This document shows positions 1 to 8,139 of a DNA stretch of 64,000 nucleotides, in pieces. The stretch covers positions 1 to 64,000 of the forward strand of contig JAKSVB010000008.1 of the NCBI GenBank assembly GCA_024408335.1, written 5' to 3'. The notes beneath the pieces were generated by a model, which saw only the letters and a program-made list of their open reading frames with translations, had not been told where the DNA came from and made no database searches. Each line of letters opens with the position of its first letter. The stretch's first letter is position 1. The DNA is from Bacilli bacterium (lineage in GTDB: Bacteria; Bacillota_I; Bacilli_A; RFN20; CAG-826). The position numbers and the translations under genes were made by a program.

Positions 1-58
1 CGAGTCCACCGCTCTTGCAAAGTGGATTGGATTCGCTAGCTAACATTGCGATTCTCAT
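1..58 (-). CDS. glgA: Glycogen synthase GlgA, N-terminal fragment (runs off window)
   Basis: Only the first 19 codons are inside the window. The reverse strand from 58 reads MRIAMLASESNPLCKSGGL, the usual start of ADP-glucose-dependent glycogen synthase with the Lys-x-Gly-Gly-Leu nucleotide-sugar loop (here KSGGL). GlgA extends glycogen chains with ADP-glucose. The start ATG (56-58) overlaps the glgD stop TGA (55-57) in an ATGA junction, so the two are translationally coupled and glgA is the third gene of a glgC-glgD-glgA operon. The assignment rests on a short stretch, but position and motif agree. Confidence 0.8.
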   Translation of the reverse strand, partial: MRIAMLASESNPLCKSGGL

Positions 59-1176
59 GCTGTGATACCTTGAATGAGATAGATGAGGTTATCCTTGTCA
101 CCCATGATGGTGTGATTTTTGGTAACCTTTGAATATTTATCAATAACGACGTGTTTGATTTTTGCGCCTTCTTGGACTTCGACGTTGCTAAGGACGATTG
201 AGTGCTCGACAACTGTTCCTTTGGCGACTTTGACACCACGACAGATGATGGAATCTTTGACTTCGCCATCGATTAAGCAACCATTTGAGATGAATGAGTT
301 TTTGATATTGCTATCAGGTCCATAGATTGCTGGAGGGGTGTCGTGGGTACGGGTGAAGATTGGCCAGTCTTTCAAGAAGAGTTCTTTACTGACTTTGAGG
401 TCAAGGAGTTCGAATGAGTATTCGACATAGTGCTCAAGTGAGTCGAAACGTCTAGCATAACCGGTATATGGGACGCAGCGGACCTTAGCAAGGCCGTGCT
501 TTGCCATGTGGACGATCATGTCGGCGATGCCCCAAGCTGCATCGCAGCGTTGGTGTTCTTTGATCATCTTGAACATTGTGTCGCGGTTGATAAGCCAGAT
601 TTCCATTGAGACCTTGGCTCTTGATTTATCACCTTGGTTGATTGATGCGGTTTGGAGATAGCCGTTGTCATCGATTTCAAGGACGTGAGCGCCTACGAAT
701 TCTTTGTCAGCGTCATCGATTTCCTTATAGACGATGGTGATTTCGTCTTTTCTTTCGGAATGTCCTTCGATGTATGGGCTTAAATCAATTGAAGCGATGA
801 TGTGTGGTGCTTCGAAAACGAGGAGGTCTGCGTTTGATTCGTAGAGGACGTAGTCGTTTTGTTTGATGTTATTTAAGTCGGTGTTGTATGCAGGGTTAAG
901 GATGCCTTGTTCATTGAAGAAGAGGGCTGTACGACCTGTTTTGGTGTTGTTTGCCCAGCTCATCATGTTACCCATGTGTTTTTGGATCGATCTTTGGTGA
1001 TCTTTAACAAGAACGCCGGTATTTGAGATGCCTGAGTTTGTGAAATTAGAGAGGGCGAAATCCATCAAAGCGTATCTTCCAAGGAAGGAAGTTGAGGCTA
1101 AAGGACGGCTTTCGGTAAGAGCGCCAAGAGCTGGAGAATTGTGGCAATTAAGTAATGCTAAAGTTTTGTTTTTCAT
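55..1176 (-). CDS. glgD: Glucose-1-phosphate adenylyltransferase regulatory subunit GlgD
   Basis: 373 aa, a normal length for GlgD. It resembles GlgC throughout but lacks the GGxGTRL nucleotidyl-transfer loop at the N-terminus (it reads LNCHNSPALGALTESRPLAS), which is typical of the GlgD subunit of Firmicutes. GlgD is usually non-catalytic and modulates GlgC, which makes ADP-glucose from glucose-1-phosphate and ATP. The C-terminus is a left-handed beta-helix-like region (GCLIDGEVKDSIICRGVKV). It starts 2 nt after the glgC stop and overlaps glgA by 4 nt, so it is the middle gene of the operon. Confidence 0.93.
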   Translation of the reverse strand: MKNKTLALLNCHNSPALGALTESRPLASTSFLGRYALMDFALSNFTNSGISNTGVLVKDHQRSIQKHMGNMMSWANNTKTGRTALFFNEQGILNPAYNTDLNNIKQNDYVLYESNADLLVFEAPHIIASIDLSPYIEGHSERKDEITIVYKEIDDADKEFVGAHVLEIDDNGYLQTASINQGDKSRAKVSMEIWLINRDTMFKMIKEHQRCDAAWGIADMIVHMAKHGLAKVRCVPYTGYARRFDSLEHYVEYSFELLDLKVSKELFLKDWPIFTRTHDTPPAIYGPDSNIKNSFISNGCLIDGEVKDSIICRGVKVAKGTVVEHSIVLSNVEVQEGAKIKHVVIDKYSKVTKNHTIMGDKDNLIYLIQGITA

Positions 1177-1178
1177 AA

Positions 1179-2315
1179 TTATCTGACCGCCTTTGCGTTA
1201 ACAAGAAGAGCGATATCTTCCTTTTTGCCAAGAACCGTTTCGTTTTCTTCGACAAGGGTATTTGGACCGATGATGGCATCTTCGACGTGAGCGCCTTTTG
1301 CGATGACCGCACCGCTCATGACGACGGCGTTGATGACCTTTGCGCCTTCTTCGATTGTGACTTCACCAGAAACGACGGAATGCTTGACTTCGCCATTGAT
1401 GATTGCGCCTTGGTTGATAAGAGAATCAGAGACTTCTGCTTTTGGACCAATGTATTGTGGGGTACTGTGAGCGTCTTCGCTAAGAATTCTGTTCTCGCCT
1501 TGGACGGTGTAGAAATTGATGGCAGGGTTGCCACTCATGAGAAGGTCCATATTGGCCTCGTGGAGGGAAGAGATGGTTCCAACGTCTTTCCAATATCCGT
1601 CATATGTATAAGCGACGAGCTTTCTTTGGTCTTTCATCATATTTGGGATGATGTTCTTACCAAAGTCGTGTTCGCTTGTTTCATCGTCGTGATCTGCAAG
1701 GAGATAATCGCGAAGGGTCTTGTAAGTGAAAATGTAGATACCCATTGAAGCGAGGTTGCTTACTGGGACTTTTGGTTTTTCAACGAATTGGGTGATGTTG
1801 TCTTCTTTGTCGGTGACAAGGATTCCGAAACGTGATGCTTCTTCCATTGGAACTGGATAGACGCTGATGGTGCAATCGGCTCCTTTTTGAATGTGCTTTT
1901 TAAGCATCTCGTTGTAGGTGCAGCTATAAATGTGGTCGCCTGAAAGGATGAGGACGTATTCTGGGTTGACTCTATCTAACCAGTCTAAGTTCTCATAGAT
2001 GGCGTCTGCTGTGCCTCTATACCAGGATGAACCCTTTTCTGTTTGTTTTGGGGTAAGGACGCTTGTGACGCTTCTGACGCCATTAAGTCCCCACTTGGCG
2101 CCGTTACCGACGTAAGTGTTGAGTTCACTGGACTCATATTGGGTCAAAACGCTTACAGCGTCGATGCCACTATGTGCGCAGTTTGAAAGTGGAAAATCAA
2201 TAATGCGATATTTGCCGCCATAACTGACAGCTGGTTTCGCAACCTTCTTGGTGAGATCAAGTAGACGGGTTCCCTTACCGCCTGCGAGAATCATCGCCGC
2301 TAATGTGGTGCTCAT
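1179..2315 (-). CDS. glgC: Glucose-1-phosphate adenylyltransferase GlgC
   Basis: Catalytic ADP-glucose pyrophosphorylase, the committed step of bacterial glycogen synthesis. The N-terminus MSTTLAAMILAGGKGTRL carries the GGxGTRL pyrophosphorylase signature, followed by KPAVSYGGKYRIIDFPLSN and SGDHIY (metal/nucleotide site); the C-terminus is a hexapeptide beta-helix. The frame is open to an upstream ATG at 2366, but 2315 is preferred: a perfect AGGAGG lies at 2322-2327, six bases before it, and the conserved domain starts immediately. First gene of glgCDA; an AT-rich stretch at about 2345-2365 could hold the promoter. Confidence 0.95.
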   Translation of the reverse strand: MSTTLAAMILAGGKGTRLLDLTKKVAKPAVSYGGKYRIIDFPLSNCAHSGIDAVSVLTQYESSELNTYVGNGAKWGLNGVRSVTSVLTPKQTEKGSSWYRGTADAIYENLDWLDRVNPEYVLILSGDHIYSCTYNEMLKKHIQKGADCTISVYPVPMEEASRFGILVTDKEDNITQFVEKPKVPVSNLASMGIYIFTYKTLRDYLLADHDDETSEHDFGKNIIPNMMKDQRKLVAYTYDGYWKDVGTISSLHEANMDLLMSGNPAINFYTVQGENRILSEDAHSTPQYIGPKAEVSDSLINQGAIINGEVKHSVVSGEVTIEEGAKVINAVVMSGAVIAKGAHVEDAIIGPNTLVEENETVLGKKEDIALLVNAKAVR

Positions 2316-2424
2316 ATGTATCCTCCTAGGAGTTTTTAGATGTAAATATATTATCATATATTCCAAAAATTGAAGCCCACATTTAACACTTTGTTGACGG
2401 TTTATAAAAAACCGAAGAAAAAGT

Positions 2425-2453
2425 TTGCTCTATTGCGCTAGAGATGGTATATT
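2425..2453 (+). promoter_or_regulatory. Predicted sigma-A promoter of rpmB
   Basis: TTGCTC (2425-2430), 17-bp spacer, TATATT (2448-2453) preceded by TG at 2445-2446 (extended -10). The start site would be near 2460, giving a leader of about 30 nt with AGAGGTG at 2477-2483 as ribosome binding site. Confidence 0.6.
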
Positions 2454-2489
2454 TTATCTCGCGAATTTCTCGCAGTAGAGGTGAAAACT

Positions 2490-2693
2490 ATGTCAAGAAA
2501 ATGCCCAATTACCGGAAAAGGCCCATTAAGTGGAAACAATCGTTCACATTCCGTCAGAGCAACCCGCCGCGTTTGGAATGTCAACATGCAGACCTATAAA
2601 GTCAACATCAATGGCAAAATGGTCAGCGTTAAAATGTCAGCTCGTGCTTACAGAACCCTTAACAAATCCATCAAAGCAACCGACGCTGAATAG
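2490..2693 (+). CDS. rpmB: 50S ribosomal protein L28
   Basis: 67 aa, typical for L28. Reads MSRKCPITGKGPLSGNNRSHS and then RRVWNVNMQTYKV, the L28 signature; a component of the large ribosomal subunit. The frame is open to a GTG at 2481, but that codon lies inside the Shine-Dalgarno-like AGAGGTG (2477-2483), so ATG 2490 is the start. Monocistronic: its own promoter upstream and a strong hairpin terminator downstream. In Bacillus rpmB also sits at the end of the priA-rpe cluster, in the opposite orientation, as here. Confidence 0.96.
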   Translation: MSRKCPITGKGPLSGNNRSHSVRATRRVWNVNMQTYKVNINGKMVSVKMSARAYRTLNKSIKATDAE

Positions 2694-2712
2694 TTTTTCT
2701 ACTGTTATTTTT

Positions 2713-2740
2713 AAAAAAGGCCCTAGCGGCCTTTTTCTTT
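2713..2740. terminator. Bidirectional intrinsic terminator between rpmB and the convergent membrane gene
   Basis: Run of A, then GGCC, CTAGC loop, GGCC, then a T run: AAAAAAGGCC (2713-2722) pairs with GGCCTTTTT (2728 onward). The A and T tracts allow termination from both sides. Confidence 0.85.
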
Positions 2741-2746
2741 TTGCTT

Positions 2747-3433
2747 TTATAGAATCACTAACGCGTTTCCAATGGAGGCAGCGATTATCCCTAGAAGGGA
2801 AATGAGAATGAGTACCCATTCGCTTACCGCTAAGACAAATGGACGAAGACGGCGGTAAGAGACGCTTCCATCGATCTCTGAAACGCTCTCTAATGAAGGC
2901 CAGTTTTTGAGTTTAGGATTAAACATCACTAAAAGTGAGGATAAGGCGAATAAGAAACAGATTCCCCCTATCACTTTCATGGCGACTTCGGCTTTGAAGC
3001 CTCTACTCACTGAGAATAAGAAGATACCGTTAATAAAGCTTAAGACGGTAAGGAGAGCACAGGAAATGACAAACCTTGTGGTGTGGGCCTTTTCTTTTGA
3101 TGCGCTTACGAGGCTAAGCGAAATAAGAGATAAAGCAAAAGCGAGAGTGATGAATCCTCCTAATAATATAAAGGATATAAGGCTCGCGGATTCATAATGG
3201 ATGGTGATTTGAAAAATGGTCAAAAAGGCCATAGACAAAGGGAAGGTGTCAAAGAAAAGACGGACTAAGAATTCTTTGCCTTCGTTAGCTTCTAGAAGCT
3301 CATAAGGGAATTCGGTCAAGAAATCGAATTTCCTAGAATTCTTTGCTTTGTAGAATGAGATTCCAAAAATTACGAAAAGGCCAAAGAAGAGAATTGGCAA
3401 AAGGATTGAAAGGACTAATAGGATCTCTCTCAT
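2747..3433 (-). CDS. Uncharacterised multi-pass membrane protein
   Basis: 228 aa, not recognised. About six hydrophobic segments: residues ~3-27, ~63-80, ~85-110, ~120-142, ~150-172 and ~198-225. A polar stretch (NSRKFDFLTEFPYELLEANEGKE, written here only by its start NSRKFDF) follows the first. Its start overlaps the rpe stop by 4 nt (ATGA), so it is the last gene of the priA-side cluster. In Bacillus a thiamine pyrophosphokinase (ThiN) sits here; this protein is not ThiN-like. No function is assigned. Confidence 0.75.
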   Translation of the reverse strand: MREILLVLSILLPILFFGLFVIFGISFYKAKNSRKFDFLTEFPYELLEANEGKEFLVRLFFDTFPLSMAFLTIFQITIHYESASLISFILLGGFITLAFALSLISLSLVSASKEKAHTTRFVISCALLTVLSFINGIFLFSVSRGFKAEVAMKVIGGICFLFALSSLLVMFNPKLKNWPSLESVSEIDGSVSYRRLRPFVLAVSEWVLILISLLGIIAASIGNALVIL

Positions 3434-4110
3434 TGGTTTTCAATTAACGCTAACATCCTGGATTTGAAATCGCTATGTCCGAAAAGATATGATCCGGAAA
3501 CGAAGATATCCACGTACGAACTCACTAGCTTTGATGTGACAGCGTTAATTCCCCCATCGATTTCAAGGATTATGTCGCGCCCTTCTTTTCTAATTAAGGA
3601 TCTGATGTCTTTGGCTCTTTGAACGGATTCAGGCATGAATTTTTGGCCACCCATTCCTGGTTCGACCGACATTAAAAGAATCAAGTCGACCATGCCCATG
3701 AATGGAAGAAGAGCAGAAACCGGTGTATCTGGTTTGATGCTGAGGCCCGCTAAAGCGCCGCCCGCTTTGATCTTTTCGATCGTTCTCATGACTGCCTTTT
3801 TCGTCTTATACGCTTCAAGATGGAAAGTGATGACATCCGCTCCTGCTTCAAGATAGGCGTCAACCCTATTAATAGGGTTAATGACCATAAGGTGGACGTC
3901 TTTGATGAAACCGTCAAAATGATGGCTCATGACAAAGCCAGGATGGAATGAGGTCTTCTGTGGGACGAATTTGCCATCCATCATATCGAAATGAAGGATC
4001 TTGACCCCATAGTCTTTTGTTTCCGCAGCCTCTAAGATGGCGTTGTGGCGGTTGCAAGCGAGCACCGATGGCGCTACTTGCGGAAGAAAAACATCACGTA
4101 TCTGTCTCAT
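3430..4110 (-). CDS. rpe: Ribulose-phosphate 3-epimerase
   Basis: 226 aa TIM-barrel enzyme interconverting ribulose-5-phosphate and xylulose-5-phosphate in the pentose phosphate pathway. Motifs in order: APSVLACN, HFDMMDGKFVP (catalytic Asp and metal ligands; usually DVMDGxFVP), DVHLMV, ITFHLEA (metal His), SVEPGMGGQKF (usually VNPGFGGQxF) and LEIDGGIN (second catalytic Asp). The start codon shares one base with the prkC stop. The usual intervening rsgA GTPase gene of Bacillus is absent here. Confidence 0.94.
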   Translation of the reverse strand: MRQIRDVFLPQVAPSVLACNRHNAILEAAETKDYGVKILHFDMMDGKFVPQKTSFHPGFVMSHHFDGFIKDVHLMVINPINRVDAYLEAGADVITFHLEAYKTKKAVMRTIEKIKAGGALAGLSIKPDTPVSALLPFMGMVDLILLMSVEPGMGGQKFMPESVQRAKDIRSLIRKEGRDIILEIDGGINAVTSKLVSSYVDIFVSGSYLFGHSDFKSRMLALIENQ

Positions 4111-4988
4111 TATTTGAACCCGAAGAGTCTCGAAAGAAGGCTCTTTTTTTCTTTGAAATTTTCTTTGTCGCTAAGGACCTTCTTGATGTCTTCCATCATT
4201 AGAAAAGCGTTTGCGTATCTTTCCTCAGGTCTTTTGCGGCACGCTTTGATAACAATTTTATCAAGTTGCTTTGGAATGCTTGTTAGGTATTTGCTTGGCT
4301 CTGGGAAGTGTTTTTTGATATGAGCCAAAGCGACTTCTTCTCCAGTCGTTCCATCGAATGGGATGGTGCCAGTAAGAATTTCGAAGAAGATGATACCCAT
4401 GGAATAGACGTCGCTAGCGAATGTCGCTTTGGCGCCCATAAGGATTTCAGGGGCGCAGTAATAGACGGTTCCCGCTATTGCGTCTCCTGTTGTGTCTTCC
4501 CCTACTTTTGTGGCGATACCAAAATCAGTGATTTTGATTGAACCATCAGGGAGATAGAAAAGGTTGTCCGGTTTTAAGTCACGGTGAATTAAGCCATGCT
4601 CATGGATATACTGGACTCCAGTCGTAAGTTGAAGCATGACTTCACATGCCTCAAGAGGAGTGAGGTTATGGCCTGAAGCGATATTGAGCTTGTCTCTAAG
4701 GGTTCTTCCTTCGACGTATTCGTTTGCCATATATGGACGGCCATCGATTGTTCCGTGTGAATAGACTTTGACGATGTTGATGTTGTTTAAGGAAGCACTA
4801 GCGATGCATTCATGTTCAAAACGTTCGATATTTTTAGGATCGTCCATCATGTCTTCTCTCATGATTTTCAAAGCTACGCTTTTGCGGAGAATGATATCGA
4901 ACGCCTCATAGATATCAGCCATGCCGCCATGGGCTATACGACCTTCGATTCTGTAGCGGCCGTCAACTTTCATGCCGATCTCAATCAT
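4110..4988 (-). CDS. prkC: Minimal PrkC-like Ser/Thr protein kinase
   Basis: 292 aa eukaryotic-type kinase domain only. Glycine loop GRIAHGGMADIYEA, ATP lysine K41 (VALKIM), HRDLKPDN with HRD at 135-137, DFG at 155-157 and APE at 179-181 are all intact, so it should be active. It lacks the transmembrane segment and extracellular PASTA repeats that PrkC uses to sense peptidoglycan fragments, so it is predicted to be cytosolic with an unknown signal. It overlaps the phosphatase gene by 8 nt and rpe by 1 nt. The paired phosphatase and locus order support PrkC orthology. Confidence 0.9.
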   Translation of the reverse strand: MIEIGMKVDGRYRIEGRIAHGGMADIYEAFDIILRKSVALKIMREDMMDDPKNIERFEHECIASASLNNINIVKVYSHGTIDGRPYMANEYVEGRTLRDKLNIASGHNLTPLEACEVMLQLTTGVQYIHEHGLIHRDLKPDNLFYLPDGSIKITDFGIATKVGEDTTGDAIAGTVYYCAPEILMGAKATFASDVYSMGIIFFEILTGTIPFDGTTGEEVALAHIKKHFPEPSKYLTSIPKQLDKIVIKACRKRPEERYANAFLMMEDIKKVLSDKENFKEKKSLLSRLFGFK

Positions 4989-5733
4989 TGGTTATACACT
5001 CCCAAAGAGCGGCTGCGATATTGTCGCTTCCGCCATTAAAATTAGCGACCGAAATAAGGGCGTCTACTTTCTGATCGCTTCTATCGTCTGTGCTCATGAT
5101 GTTTTGAAGTTCCCTATGAGGGATCTGGTTATAAAGGCCATCGCTGCAGCAAAGAATGCTTTCGCCATTATACTCATGGCTTGTGAATGTGAGGCTAAGG
5201 GAAGGGTAAATTCCCAAAGCGTTCATTAAGACATGCCTATCTGGATGCGAAAGAGATTCTTCCTCGCTGATTTTTCCAGTTGAGACAAGATAATTGACAT
5301 ATGTTTGGTCATGAGTGAGCTGAACGAGCTCATTCTTCTTTTTGAGCATATAGCAACGGGAATCGCCTACTGTTGCGGTGATTAGGCGGTTACCGCTAAT
5401 CAAAGCGGCAACGACAGTCGTGCCCATACCTTTGCAAGAAGGCTCTTTTTCTGCCATTTCGTATATGGCAGCATTAGCCTTTTTAGCGGCTTTCGTAAAC
5501 CATCTCTTCTCGTTTCCAAGAAGGATGTATTTCTTTTTGTTTTTGAAGGATTCAACTAAGGATTCGATGGCCATCTTGCTTGCGAGGTCTCCTTTGGAGG
5601 CTCCTCCCATGCCATCGCAGACAATCAAAAGCACCTCGCCATTAGAATTCATAGCGACTTGGGCTTTGTCTTCGTTGTCTTTCCTGACTTTGCCTATGTC
5701 CGTTCTAAAAGCAAACGTGCCGTGATATGACAT
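4981..5733 (-). CDS. prpC: PP2C-family Ser/Thr phosphatase (PrpC/Stp)
   Basis: 250 aa, standard length. Dephosphorylates Ser/Thr residues modified by the adjacent kinase. Metal-ligand motifs of PP2C enzymes are present: RTDIGKVRKDNEDKA, VCDGMGGASKG, ATVGDSRCYM, LTHDQTYVNYL, CCSDGLYNQIP and GGSDNIAAALW. It overlaps prkC by 8 nt and shares one base with the rlmN stop, so kinase and phosphatase are cotranscribed as usual. Confidence 0.95.
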   Translation of the reverse strand: MSYHGTFAFRTDIGKVRKDNEDKAQVAMNSNGEVLLIVCDGMGGASKGDLASKMAIESLVESFKNKKKYILLGNEKRWFTKAAKKANAAIYEMAEKEPSCKGMGTTVVAALISGNRLITATVGDSRCYMLKKKNELVQLTHDQTYVNYLVSTGKISEEESLSHPDRHVLMNALGIYPSLSLTFTSHEYNGESILCCSDGLYNQIPHRELQNIMSTDDRSDQKVDALISVANFNGGSDNIAAALWECITND

Positions 5734-6779
5734 TATCTTTGTCCTTTTTCGTATTTGGCTCTAAGCTGACCACATGCAGCATCGATGCCAGTGCCCCATT
5801 CTTTTCTGATGGTGCAGTTGACCCCATGGTTATTGAGGTAAAGAGAGAAGGCTTTGGTGTCTTTATCAAGGGATCTCTCGTATGGTTTTTCTTTGACTGG
5901 GTTAAGCGGAATCAAATTGACGTAACAGAAAATGCCTCTAAGGATTGAAGCGAGTTCTTTGGCGTTTTCAAGCGAGTCATTAAGCCCTTTGATGAGGATG
6001 TACTCAAAAGTGACGCGGCGTCCGCTTTTTTCGACATATTCTCTAACAGCGTCAAGAAGCTCTTCCATTGGATAGGCTCTTGAAACTGGCATGAGTTCGT
6101 TTCTGATGGTGTCGTTTGGCGCGTGAAGAGAGATAGCAAGATTAACTTGGATTCCTTCTTCAGCGTATCTTTTGATGCCTGGGACAAGGCCACAGGTACT
6201 GACGGTGATGTGTCTAGCTCCGATTGCTAAGCCTTTGGCTTCATTCATAATGTGGATGAAACTTGATACGTTATCATAGTTATCGAAAGGCTCGCCTGTT
6301 CCCATGACGACGACGTGAGAAACGTTGTCCGCTTCTTCAGCGAGGATTTGGTTCATGACGATGACTTGTCCAACCATTTCGGCGCTTGTTAGGTTGCGGT
6401 CTCTTCTAAGAAGGCCAGATGCGCAGAAAGCACATCCCATGTTGCAACCGACTTGGCTTGAGACGCAGATGGCGTTGCCATAATCGTAGCGCATAAGGAC
6501 GCATTCGACTTTAGCGCCATCGCTCATCTCCAAAAGAAGTTTGATGGTGCCATCGGTTGCGACTTGTTTGGTGAAAACAGTAGGTAAATCAAGACAGTAT
6601 TCTTCTTTGAGGACTTCTCTGAAAGACTTAGAAACGTCTGTCATCATGTCGAAGTCAGTGACTTTCTTGATGTAGATCCATTGGTAAAGTTGGGTGGCGC
6701 GATATTTCTTTTCACCACGGGCAAGCATCTCTTCTTCGAGCGCTTTAAGGGTATAACCGAAAAGATTTTTCTTCGCCAT
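5733..6779 (-). CDS. rlmN: Dual-specificity 23S rRNA / tRNA adenine-C2 methyltransferase RlmN
   Basis: 348 aa radical-SAM enzyme that makes m2A2503 in 23S rRNA and m2A37 in some tRNAs. Contains the Cx3Cx2C cluster motif (QVGCNMGCAFCASG), the first catalytic cysteine in KVECVLM, GTGEPFDNYDNV, and the second cysteine near the C-terminus (IDAACGQLR). The frame stays open to 6947 inside the upstream gene, but MAKKNLFGYTLKALEEE at 6779 is the natural RlmN start, one base after the upstream stop. Confidence 0.95.
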   Translation of the reverse strand: MAKKNLFGYTLKALEEEMLARGEKKYRATQLYQWIYIKKVTDFDMMTDVSKSFREVLKEEYCLDLPTVFTKQVATDGTIKLLLEMSDGAKVECVLMRYDYGNAICVSSQVGCNMGCAFCASGLLRRDRNLTSAEMVGQVIVMNQILAEEADNVSHVVVMGTGEPFDNYDNVSSFIHIMNEAKGLAIGARHITVSTCGLVPGIKRYAEEGIQVNLAISLHAPNDTIRNELMPVSRAYPMEELLDAVREYVEKSGRRVTFEYILIKGLNDSLENAKELASILRGIFCYVNLIPLNPVKEKPYERSLDKDTKAFSLYLNNHGVNCTIRKEWGTGIDAACGQLRAKYEKGQR

Positions 6780-6780
6780 A

Positions 6781-8121
6781 TTAGTTCTCGTCGAAGTTGA
6801 TTTGGATTTCGATTTCCTCATTTGCCACTGCTGGCATTTCGGTAATTGAATCTGTATCTTTTGCTTCTTTGGTATTCTTAACCAGTACTGGATAGAAGAG
6901 GGCGGTTGCCATTTCTTCGTATGGGTAATGTTGTTCTTCTTTGACAAGGGTGAATTCTGGATGATTAGCTAAGAATTCTTGGACTGTTGCGTGGCCTTCT
7001 TTCTTGGAGATGGTGTTAATCATATAGATGAGAGTGCCTTTTTCTGCAACGAAGTGTGATGCGCCTTCGAGGACTGCTTTTTCTTGTGCGAAAAGAGCGT
7101 CCATGCCTTCCTTCTTGAAGTGAAGGAGGTAATCAGGCCATTGGTTGATATAGTCGAAGTTGGTGCTATCTGGTGCGGCGATGACAAGGTCTTGAGGACG
7201 TGAGATTGCGCTTTCCATTGAATCTGGAGCGGCACCGAAGAAATTGACGTTCTTTTGACCACTGGCTTTGATCATCTTCATGATGTCGAGGTGCTTTGCG
7301 GTATCTGGGCAACCGAAGTTGAGGCCGATTCTCTCACCATAGAGTTCGAGCATTTCTTTGAAGAGGGTTGATTCGGCATTGCCGTTATAGATGAAGGCTT
7401 CTTTTGGTTCTTCGACTTTGTATTCGGAAAGGAGGGCTTTATTAGCCATCTTTTCGCTGAAGAGCATACCTTTTGCGAACATGTCGACTTTGCGAAGTGG
7501 GGTTTTGCCACCGTAAAGGAGGACATCGTCAACTGGTGATTTTGCAAAATCGCTGTTGCTATTTAAAACCTCTTCGACGCTTACCATTGAAGTTCTGACA
7601 CGTACGCTATTGATGTTTTGACGGTTGTTGGCTTTAAGGATTCTGTAAGTTAATCCATAGCCATAGTGTTGCCAAATCTTAAGCACCCATTCAGGAGTGT
7701 TATATCTCAAAGAGAGATAACGGTTGCTGGTTTTTGGCATATCTTCAGGAATGAATTCGTTTGGTCTATTGGCCTTATCAAGAAGTGGTGAAACCTTCTC
7801 AAGCATTTCTTGGCCAAGCTTTTCCAAAAGGATTTCTTTGATCTTGTCTTCAGGAATTCTCTTGAAGAAAGCGATATTTGCTAAAGCAAGGGCAACGCTT
7901 CTCTTTTGTTCTTCGCTCATTCCCTCGATACCGAGTTCGTTAATTAAATAAACGAAGAGTAAGTGGTGACGAAGTTCGCAGCCAACAAGTCCTGCGACAG
8001 TAGCGCGGAGTGGGCGAATGGCGACTTCTGCTTGGAAACGCTTCTTGAGAGCGTCGTTAAAGTAGATATCCTTGTCGAGGATGTCTTCAAGCACCTTAAG
8101 AGATAATTCAAATTCCTGCAT
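6781..8121 (-). CDS. RsmB-like (Sun/NOL1/NOP2 family) protein with degenerate catalytic site
   Basis: 446 aa. Position (between priA and rlmN) and overall sequence match RsmB, the 16S rRNA m5C967 methyltransferase: NusB-like N-terminus (~1-115), linker, then the methyltransferase-like domain, with QEFLANHPEFTLV matching the RsmB C-terminal part. But the key motifs are gone: motif IV DAPCSG is AAPDST (315-320, Cys to Asp318), motif VI YSTCT is YMINT (366-370, Cys to Asn369), and the SAM loop CAAPGGKT is YNGNAEST (245-252). It is therefore predicted not to methylate; a retained RNA-binding role is possible (inference). RBS AGGAGGA at 8128-8134. Confidence 0.8.
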   Translation of the reverse strand: MQEFELSLKVLEDILDKDIYFNDALKKRFQAEVAIRPLRATVAGLVGCELRHHLLFVYLINELGIEGMSEEQKRSVALALANIAFFKRIPEDKIKEILLEKLGQEMLEKVSPLLDKANRPNEFIPEDMPKTSNRYLSLRYNTPEWVLKIWQHYGYGLTYRILKANNRQNINSVRVRTSMVSVEEVLNSNSDFAKSPVDDVLLYGGKTPLRKVDMFAKGMLFSEKMANKALLSEYKVEEPKEAFIYNGNAESTLFKEMLELYGERIGLNFGCPDTAKHLDIMKMIKASGQKNVNFFGAAPDSMESAISRPQDLVIAAPDSTNFDYINQWPDYLLHFKKEGMDALFAQEKAVLEGASHFVAEKGTLIYMINTISKKEGHATVQEFLANHPEFTLVKEEQHYPYEEMATALFYPVLVKNTKEAKDTDSITEMPAVANEEIEIQINFDEN

Positions 8122-8139
8122 CTTTTTTCCTCCTGATGG

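Noticed and set aside
1287..1748. 153-aa open frame antisense to glgC
   Set aside because: Lies wholly inside a clear glgC frame on the other strand and has no family similarity or ribosome binding site.
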